Shown: positions 15,435-20,153 of the stretch, one piece after another
Layout: each line of letters opens with the position of its first letter
Numbering within the stretch: the first letter of the stretch is position 1
DNA from: SAR324 cluster bacterium
Lineage (GTDB): Bacteria > SAR324 > XYD2-FULL-50-16
Direction: 5' to 3'
DNA length: 20,153 nucleotides
NCBI GenBank assembly: GCA_002401295.1
Contig: NVSR01000032.1
Location: forward strand, 2,630 to 22,782
Made by a program: the position numbers and the translations under genes
The notes under the pieces: generated by a model
Database searches by the model: none
Told to the model about the DNA's origin: nothing
What the model saw: the letters and a program-made list of their open reading frames with translations, nothing else

Positions 15435-15617
15435 CCGTCTCTCAGGATGTTCTTACTGCCTCTGATGCCTTTGACCTTTTCCATCGCCAACGATATCGCC
15501 ATGGGTTTCATTACTTACACGGCACTGAAAGCAGGTACAGGTAAAGCTAAAGAGATCTCTACCGGCGTCTGGGTTCTGACAGCACTGTTCGCGGTGAAGT
15601 TTATACTTTTACCGTAA
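15435..15617 (+). pseudogene. C-terminal remnant of an NCS2 (AzgA-like) purine permease
   Basis: The frame reads MFLLPLMPLTFSIANDIAMG, then FITYTALKAGTGKAKEISTG and VWVLTALFAVKFILLP, followed by TAA. This matches the end of AzgA/GhxP-type hypoxanthine-guanine-adenine permeases (LMPLTxSIAxGIxxG then a last helix). Only about 56 codons remain of a protein of roughly 430-450. A stop lies just upstream at 15432-15434. Its codon use (many CTG, GGT, ATC) differs from the AT-rich neighbours and resembles sstT downstream. It is a truncated leftover, probably of a transferred segment. Confidence 0.75.
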
Positions 15618-15740
15618 ATTATTGAAATAATTAATAATAGTTATTATCAAATATTTTAAAAATCCTTTTTGAATGGGGTCTGCTATTCTGAGCCTCATGT
15701 GATCTCTTAGTTTATTTTTTTAATACTTTTACCCCCCTGC

Positions 15741-17018
15741 ATGTCTATGAGCTTTGCCTCCCTGGGCCTATCCGCCCCTATCCTTAAAGCCGTAGCCGAC
15801 CAAGGTTACGAAACACCTTCACCCATTCAGGCTCAAGCGATACCCGCTGTGATCGAAGGCAAGGACGTGATGGCGGCAGCCCAGACCGGTACCGGTAAGA
15901 CTGCGGGGTTCGTACTGCCAATTTTAGAACGCCTATCAACAGGTCAGCGTGTCCAGGGGAATCATGTACGTGCTCTGATATTGACACCGACTCGCGAGCT
16001 CGCTGCTCAGGTTGGGGAAAGTGTAGCCCTCTATGGTAAGCACTTACCCCTGCGTTCTACAGTAGTCTTTGGTGGAGTGAAGATAAATCCCCAGATGATT
16101 CGATTGCGCAGAGGTGCCGATATTCTAGTGGCAACTCCAGGCCGCTTGATGGATCTGTATAGGCAAAACGCGGTTAAGTTTTCACAGCTGGAAGTGCTGG
16201 TCTTGGACGAAGCCGATCGTATGCTGGATATGGGCTTTATCCACGATATTCGCAAGATCATCAATGCCTTGCCTCCGAAACGCCAGACTCTGATGTTCTC
16301 CGCCACCTTTTCTGATGATATCCGTAAACTGGCAAAAGGATTGGTCAAAAATCCAATTGAGATTTCAGTCAGTCCTCGCAATACAACAGTAGAAACGATA
16401 GAGCATTGGATTTGTCCGGTAGATAAGAAGAAGAAAACAGCACTGCTCATCCAATTAATTCTCGATAATCAATGGAAGCAAGTACTGGTCTTTAGCAAAA
16501 CAAAACATGGCGCTAACCGACTGGCCAAGCAGCTGGATCAGAAGGGAATTCACGCGACAGCAATTCATGGCAATAAAAGTCAGGGTGCGCGGACAAGAGC
16601 CTTGGCCGATTTTAAAAAGGGGGCCGTTCGAGTTTTGGTCGCCACAGATATTGCAGCTCGGGGACTAGATATTGAGCAGCTGCCACAAGTGGTCAACTTT
16701 GATTTGCCTAAAGTAGCGGAAGATTATGTACATCGAATTGGACGTACGGGTCGAGCCGGTGCTAGTGGGCAGGCGGTATCTTTAGTCTGTAGTGAGGAAT
16801 TTAAGGAACTCTCAGCCATCGAACGTCTACTCAAACAGAAGCTAATACGCAAGGAGACTGAGGGATTTGAGATGGTTCACGAATTGCCGGAGTCCCAGTT
16901 GGATACTCGTCCTAGTCGACCTAAAAAGGCGAAGAAGCCAAAAGTAGGACACAGAGACGGACAGCATTCCGCTAGGAATACTTCGGGTCAGAAACAGAAA
17001 CCCAGGGGCAGGAGGTAG
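15741..17018 (+). CDS. rhlE: DEAD-box ATP-dependent RNA helicase RhlE
   Basis: Unwinds structured RNA using ATP and is linked to ribosome maturation and RNA decay. All motifs are intact: Q motif (GYETPSPIQAQAIP), I AQTGTGKT, Ia PTRELAAQ, Ib TPGRLMDL, II DEAD (VLDEADRMLDMGF), III SAT, IV VLVFSKTKHGAN, V VATDIAARGLDIE and VI HRIGRTGRAG. Phrases such as RADILVATPGRL, AIHGNKSQGARTRALADFK and MSFASLGLS match gammaproteobacterial RhlE closely. The C-terminal tail (about 375-425) is short, basic and disordered. Starts at ATG 15741 or 15747; the latter aligns better with the usual MSF start. Neither has a good ribosome site. It sits between a permease remnant and sstT, suggesting transferred DNA. Confidence 0.95.
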   Translation: MSMSFASLGLSAPILKAVADQGYETPSPIQAQAIPAVIEGKDVMAAAQTGTGKTAGFVLPILERLSTGQRVQGNHVRALILTPTRELAAQVGESVALYGKHLPLRSTVVFGGVKINPQMIRLRRGADILVATPGRLMDLYRQNAVKFSQLEVLVLDEADRMLDMGFIHDIRKIINALPPKRQTLMFSATFSDDIRKLAKGLVKNPIEISVSPRNTTVETIEHWICPVDKKKKTALLIQLILDNQWKQVLVFSKTKHGANRLAKQLDQKGIHATAIHGNKSQGARTRALADFKKGAVRVLVATDIAARGLDIEQLPQVVNFDLPKVAEDYVHRIGRTGRAGASGQAVSLVCSEEFKELSAIERLLKQKLIRKETEGFEMVHELPESQLDTRPSRPKKAKKPKVGHRDGQHSARNTSGQKQKPRGRR

Positions 17019-17118
17019 GGATTTAGTCAAACGGCAATTTACTATCATCGCAACCAGTTGCTTATTTACTTTCACAAAAATATTGTCAGTCCCTCCAACA
17101 GGTATTACTATCCCCCTC

Positions 17119-17155
17119 AATCTCATATGTAGGCAATTGCCCTGTGTATGAGATT
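17119..17155. repeat. Hairpin enclosing a 10-bp palindrome after rhlE
   Basis: AATCTCATA (17119-17127) and TATGAGATT (17147-17155) are perfect 9-bp arms. The loop contains the perfect palindrome GGCAATTGCC (17132-17141). No T-run follows, so it is a poor intrinsic terminator. It may be an operator or a mobile palindrome; the REP-like element begins 16 bases later. Confidence 0.45.
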
Positions 17156-17170
17156 CCTTTCGATGCCAGA

Positions 17171-17200
17171 GTCGGAGACGCTGCGCTTACTCCGACCTAC
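17171..17200. repeat. REP-like extragenic palindrome
   Basis: GTCGGAG (17171-17177) and CTCCGAC (17190-17196) enclose ACGCTGCGCTTA, followed by CTAC. This is the layout of repetitive extragenic palindromes of Gammaproteobacteria (GTCGGA, GCG-CTTA-like middle, TCCGACCTAC). Only one copy is in the window. It lies between rhlE and sstT and supports a gammaproteobacterial origin of this block. The rest of 17019-17322 holds no gene I can see. Confidence 0.6.
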
Positions 17201-17322
17201 TTGTAGAATCATCAGTCTTAAGCAGTGATTATTTTCCCTCACGTCCCTCAGTAGAAGAGATTTACCCAACCAAGGGACGGCGATTCAGAAGCAAGAGATC
17301 AAACACCAGTATAAAATAAATC

Positions 17323-18582
17323 ATGAGTCAGAAACAGTCCCTTTTCGCCCGGATTGCGAGCGGTAGCTTAGTTATCCAGATTGTCATCGCCATTATCGCA
17401 GGTGTCGCTTTATCTAGCATCTCACCTGATTCAGCAAAATCTGTGGGCATTCTCGGTAGCTTATTTGTCGGCGCATTGAAAGCAGTCGCACCTGTACTTG
17501 TTTTTTTCTTAGTGACGGCATCCATTGCAAACCAGAAAAAAGGCGCTAATACCAATATGCGCCCCATCATCAACATGTACCTGTTCGGAACACTTGCTGC
17601 GGCAATCACCGCCGTGGGGCTGAGTTTTCTTTTCCCTGTTACTTTGACTCTGGTAACCAACAGCTCTAGCGCCAATCCTCCGGAAGGCATTGGCGAAGTA
17701 TTAAATACGTTGCTGTTTAAGATGGTGGATAACCCCATCAATGCACTGATGACGGGTAACTTCATCGGCATTCTGGTTTGGGCGCTGGGACTTGGTTTTG
17801 CACTTCACCATGCGAGTGACACCACCAAACAGGTGGTCCAGGACATTTCTAATGGAGTCTCTAAGATAGTGGCGTTTGTGATTCGCCTGGCACCTCTCGG
17901 TATTTTTGGTTTGGTCGCCAATACCTTTGCAGAAACCGGTACTGAAGCTTTGGCGGGTTACTCTCATTTGTTAGCCGTACTCTTGGCTTCCATGCTCATT
18001 ATTGCACTGGTTGTGAATCCTTTGATTGTTTTTGTTAAGACAAAAAAGAACCCCTACCCATTGGTTTTCACCTGCTTACGTGAAAGCGGCGTAACCGCCT
18101 TTTTTACCCGCAGCTCTGCAGCCAACATTCCCGTGAATATGGAGCTTTGCAAGCGCCTTAAACTGCATAAGGATACTTATTCAGTTTCCATCCCGCTAGG
18201 TGCCACTATTAACATGGCCGGTGCTGCAATCACCATTACCGTGCTCACTCTGGCAGCTGTTCATACTCTGGGTATTCAGGTTGACATCGCAACCGCCTTA
18301 CTGCTCAGCGTTGTCGCTGCGATCTCTGCCTGTGGTGCTTCCGGTGTAGCCGGTGGCTCTCTGTTACTGATCCCACTGGCATGTAATCTGTTCGGTGTGT
18401 CAAACGACGTAGCCATGCAGGTTGTTGCTGTTGGCTTTATCATTGGTGTGGTTCAGGATTCTGCGGAAACTGCACTCAACAGCTCAACTGACGTTGTTTT
18501 CACTGCTGCTGCATGCCAGGCGGCTGAAGCAAAAGGTGTGAGTCATGGCATTGTAAAAAGTGTCAGGAAAGACGTGGCATAG
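17323..18582 (+). CDS. sstT: Na+/serine-threonine symporter SstT
   Basis: Inner-membrane transporter of the DAACS (SLC1-type) family that imports serine and threonine with sodium. The 419-residue length equals that of E. coli SstT. Near-identical blocks include GILGSLFVGALKAVAPVLVF, CLRESGVTAFFTRSSAANIP and VSIPLGATINMAGAAITITV. The C-terminal part has CGASGVAGGSLLLIPLACNL, AMQVVAVGFIIGVVQDSAET and ALNSSTDVVFTAAACQA. The SSAANIP re-entrant hairpin and the NMAGA substrate/ion site are intact. There is no clear Shine-Dalgarno site before the ATG; a TATAAA box lies 13 bases upstream. Codon use is richer in CTG, GGT and GCC than in the ccm genes. A stem-loop follows the stop. Confidence 0.95.
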   Translation: MSQKQSLFARIASGSLVIQIVIAIIAGVALSSISPDSAKSVGILGSLFVGALKAVAPVLVFFLVTASIANQKKGANTNMRPIINMYLFGTLAAAITAVGLSFLFPVTLTLVTNSSSANPPEGIGEVLNTLLFKMVDNPINALMTGNFIGILVWALGLGFALHHASDTTKQVVQDISNGVSKIVAFVIRLAPLGIFGLVANTFAETGTEALAGYSHLLAVLLASMLIIALVVNPLIVFVKTKKNPYPLVFTCLRESGVTAFFTRSSAANIPVNMELCKRLKLHKDTYSVSIPLGATINMAGAAITITVLTLAAVHTLGIQVDIATALLLSVVAAISACGASGVAGGSLLLIPLACNLFGVSNDVAMQVVAVGFIIGVVQDSAETALNSSTDVVFTAAACQAAEAKGVSHGIVKSVRKDVA

Positions 18583-18602
18583 TGGCTGGTTATTAATTCA
18601 TC

Positions 18603-18622
18603 GCCTCCAAGTGAATGGAGGC
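18603..18622 (+). terminator. Stem-loop terminator of sstT
   Basis: GCCTCCA and TGGAGGC form a perfect 7-bp, GC-rich stem with a 6-base loop (AGTGAA), 20 bases after the sstT stop. The tail is TTCTGG, so the U-tract is weak. It also lies between convergent genes and may serve both. Confidence 0.6.
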
Positions 18623-18644
18623 TTCTGGTAGGTCACATCAACAA

Positions 18645-19304
18645 TTATTTAGGTTGTTTGATGACTCGCAGATAAGGTTTAACGGTTTTCCATCCATCGG
18701 GGAACAAGGTTTTTGCCTCTTCATTAGACACCGATGGGACAATGATCACATCTTCACCATTTTTCCAGTTAACTGGTGTAGCAACTTTGTGTTCAACCGT
18801 TAATTGCATCGAATCTAATACCCTCAAAATTTCATCAAAATTTCGACCTGTTGTCATAGGGTAAGTTAGCATCAGTTTGATTTTTTTATCTGGGGAGATA
18901 ATAAAGACAGATCGTACCGTCGCATTCGTAGCAGCAGTGCGTCCCTCTGAAGTTCCAGGTTCATCTTCTGGTAACATGTTATAGAGTTTTGCGACGGCTA
19001 AATCGGTATCTCCTATCATTGGATAGTTCACAGCATGGCCTTGAGTTTCTTCAATATCTTTTGCCCATTCACTATGACTCTCTACAGCGTCAATACTAAG
19101 ACCGATGACCTTGCAATTACGCTTTTCAAACTCAGGTGCCAGACCTGCCATATATCCCAATTCAGTGGTACATACTGGGGTGAAATCTTTTGGATGGGAG
19201 AACAATACTGCCCATTTATCTCCAATCCATTCATGAAAATCAATTGAACCTTCCGTTGTTTCAGCAGTGAAATTTGGTGCTTCACTATTAATCCGCAATG
19301 TCAT
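18645..19304 (-). CDS. 1-Cys peroxiredoxin (Prx6 type)
   Basis: Cytosolic peroxidase that reduces hydrogen peroxide, organic peroxides or peroxynitrite with thiol donors. At 219 residues it has the length of Prx6 rather than of AhpC. The active site is SHPKDFTPVCTTELGYMA with peroxidatic Cys45, Thr42 and His37. Other Prx6 marks are VIGLSIDAVESHSEWAKDIE, YPMIGDTDLAVAKLYNMLPE, TVRSVFIISPDKKIKLMLTY and TPVNWKNGEDVIIVPSVSNE. The only other Cys (about residue 79) is not in a resolving position. A GGAG ribosome site (19310-19313) fixes the ATG. It converges on sstT. Upstream lies ccdA on the same strand, with inverted repeats in between. Confidence 0.93.
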   Translation of the reverse strand: MTLRINSEAPNFTAETTEGSIDFHEWIGDKWAVLFSHPKDFTPVCTTELGYMAGLAPEFEKRNCKVIGLSIDAVESHSEWAKDIEETQGHAVNYPMIGDTDLAVAKLYNMLPEDEPGTSEGRTAATNATVRSVFIISPDKKIKLMLTYPMTTGRNFDEILRVLDSMQLTVEHKVATPVNWKNGEDVIIVPSVSNEEAKTLFPDGWKTVKPYLRVIKQPK

Positions 19305-19329
19305 TTTTTCTCCTTTAACGTTGAAAAGA

Positions 19330-19381
19330 CCTGTTTTAAAATCTTTTTATCGTGGCAAACCACGTTTTTTATTAAAACAGG
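19330..19381. repeat. Nested inverted repeat, terminator-like, upstream of the peroxiredoxin gene
   Basis: Outer arms CCTGTTTTAA (19330-19339) and TTAAAACAGG (19372-19381) are perfect over 10 bp. Inside, CGTGG-CAAA-CCACG is followed by six T on the plus strand (19351-19370). In the minus direction the outer stem is followed by TCTTTTC, so it could end ccdA transcription; in the plus direction the inner hairpin looks like an intrinsic terminator. It sits in the 5' region of the peroxiredoxin gene and could also be a leader structure. Confidence 0.5.
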
Positions 19382-19408
19382 GCTATTTTACTCCAGTATC
19401 AAAGGAAA

Positions 19409-19424
19409 TACTATTTTTATAGTA
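19409..19424. promoter_or_regulatory. AT-rich inverted repeat, possible operator for the peroxiredoxin gene
   Basis: TACTAT-TTTT-ATAGTA is a perfect 6-bp inverted repeat about 105 bases before the peroxiredoxin start. On the minus strand a TTGAAC lies just upstream and the repeat overlaps possible -10 sequences. It does not match the OxyR pattern I know, so the regulator is unknown. Confidence 0.3.
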
Positions 19425-19472
19425 GTACCCAAGTTCAAGACATATTTTTCAATTTTCAGGATAGTTTTTAGT

Positions 19473-20153
19473 TCAGTGAGTTAAAGAGAAAAGTTGCCCG
19501 TTCGTCAGCCAGTAGTAGACAATATAGCTTCCCGCTCCTACCAAAAGGAGAGCGGAAACTGGTTGAACATAGGAATTCACTTGCCTGATATTTCTCAGGA
19601 TTAATCCTTCCTTGAAGAGGGCAATGCCAAGGGTTAAGAAGAGTAGAACCACTCCCATACCCATGGCATAACTCAGAAACTGAAACATGCCAGAGGCAAA
19701 GTCCCCCGCAGACACCGCTCCCCCCACGACCAGCAGGAAGATGGGCAGTGTGCAACTCAAGGAAGCCGCGCCAAAGGCAACACCAAATAAAAAGAATCCT
19801 CGCAAATTGACATTGCGAGGATCACCAATTCGAGCCGCTATTCCTGAAAGCCATTTGATTGAAAGGCTGTGTCCCAGAAAAGCACGGATTCCCAAGATCG
19901 TTAACATAACTCCAATGATCAAGCCGATCCAAGGCATGCTAGAGATCAGCAGAGTTCCCCCTGCTGAAATAATCCCACCAATCACTCCGAATAATAGAAT
20001 AAATCCCGCAGAGACACTTAAGGTTACCCAGATCGCTTTTCCCACACGACGTAGGCGCGACTCCTGATAAAACTCTTGCTCATCCGCGCCCAGGTAAAGG
20101 GATAAATAGGCAGGCAACATAGCAAATCCACAGGGATTCACCGAAGAAACCAT
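19473..20153 (-). CDS. ccdA: CcdA/DsbD-family transmembrane thiol transporter, 5' end cut by window
   Basis: Moves reducing power from cytosolic thioredoxin across the inner membrane to periplasmic thiol proteins such as CcmG. The visible 226 residues hold about six membrane helices with the two family cysteines: Cys8 in VNPCGFAMLPAYLSLYLG and Cys134 in SLSCTLPIFLLVVGGA. In family members the PC motif lies in the first helix after a short lead, so the true start is probably beyond the right edge and the ATG at the edge is internal. It ends in TGA, about 170 bases upstream of the peroxiredoxin gene on the same strand. It is the likely electron supplier for the ccm operon encoded 6 kb to the left. 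Confidence 0.85.
   Translation of the reverse strand: MVSSVNPCGFAMLPAYLSLYLGADEQEFYQESRLRRVGKAIWVTLSVSAGFILLFGVIGGIISAGGTLLISSMPWIGLIIGVMLTILGIRAFLGHSLSIKWLSGIAARIGDPRNVNLRGFFLFGVAFGAASLSCTLPIFLLVVGGAVSAGDFASGMFQFLSYAMGMGVVLLFLTLGIALFKEGLILRNIRQVNSYVQPVSALLLVGAGSYIVYYWLTNGQLFSLTH

Noticed and set aside
16031..16450. 139-codon minus-strand frame inside rhlE
   Set aside because: Lies across helicase motifs Ia-III of an intact rhlE; composition is that of an antisense shadow.
17328..17771. 147-codon minus-strand frame inside sstT
   Set aside because: Shadow of sstT, whose whole length matches a known family.

Overview
The window carries about 20 kb of moderately AT-rich bacterial DNA. Gene content points to a Gram-negative bacterium with a proteobacterial System I (Ccm) cytochrome c maturation pathway. 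A large CheA-like sensor kinase, a pyruvate phosphate dikinase and a DUF6125-like cysteine protein would suit a deltaproteobacterium-like or SAR324-like lineage. That placement is an inference from family content only; there is no rRNA or other marker here.

Left part (1-6640): a membrane sensor histidine kinase of CheA type, cut by the left edge, converges on ppdK (pyruvate phosphate dikinase), which is on the minus strand. Upstream of ppdK is a small 86-residue orphan gene. Next comes a gene graveyard (about 5890-6250) in which a minus-strand fragment of ribosomal protein S4 directly abuts a short fragment of an aldehyde dehydrogenase.

Middle (6642-9624): two plus-strand genes joined by an 8-base overlap, an unrecognised basic helical protein and a TPR protein. 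They converge on the cytochrome c maturation operon, with the two stop codons sharing TTAA.

Cytochrome c maturation (9621-13552, minus): the order of transcription is ccmD-ccmE-ccmF-ccmG-ccmH-short ccmI. ccmD has only 44 codons. ccmABC are not in the window. A strong hairpin sits between ccmE and ccmF. At the far right end a CcdA-type membrane thiol transporter (cut by the window edge) could supply the electrons that CcmG and CcmH need.

Right part (13897-20153): a DUF6125-like protein converges on a secreted pentapeptide-repeat protein with a one-base gap. Then follows a block that looks gammaproteobacterial: the C-terminal remnant of an NCS2 purine permease, the RNA helicase gene rhlE, a REP-like palindrome and the Na+/serine-threonine symporter gene sstT with its terminator hairpin. 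A 1-Cys peroxiredoxin and the partial ccdA finish the window, separated by a region rich in inverted repeats.

No rRNA, tRNA, CRISPR array, transposase or integrase was seen. The most notable items are the unlisted ccmD, the S4/aldehyde dehydrogenase mosaic pseudogene, the purine permease remnant beside the rhlE-REP-sstT block, and the translationally coupled orphan pair.
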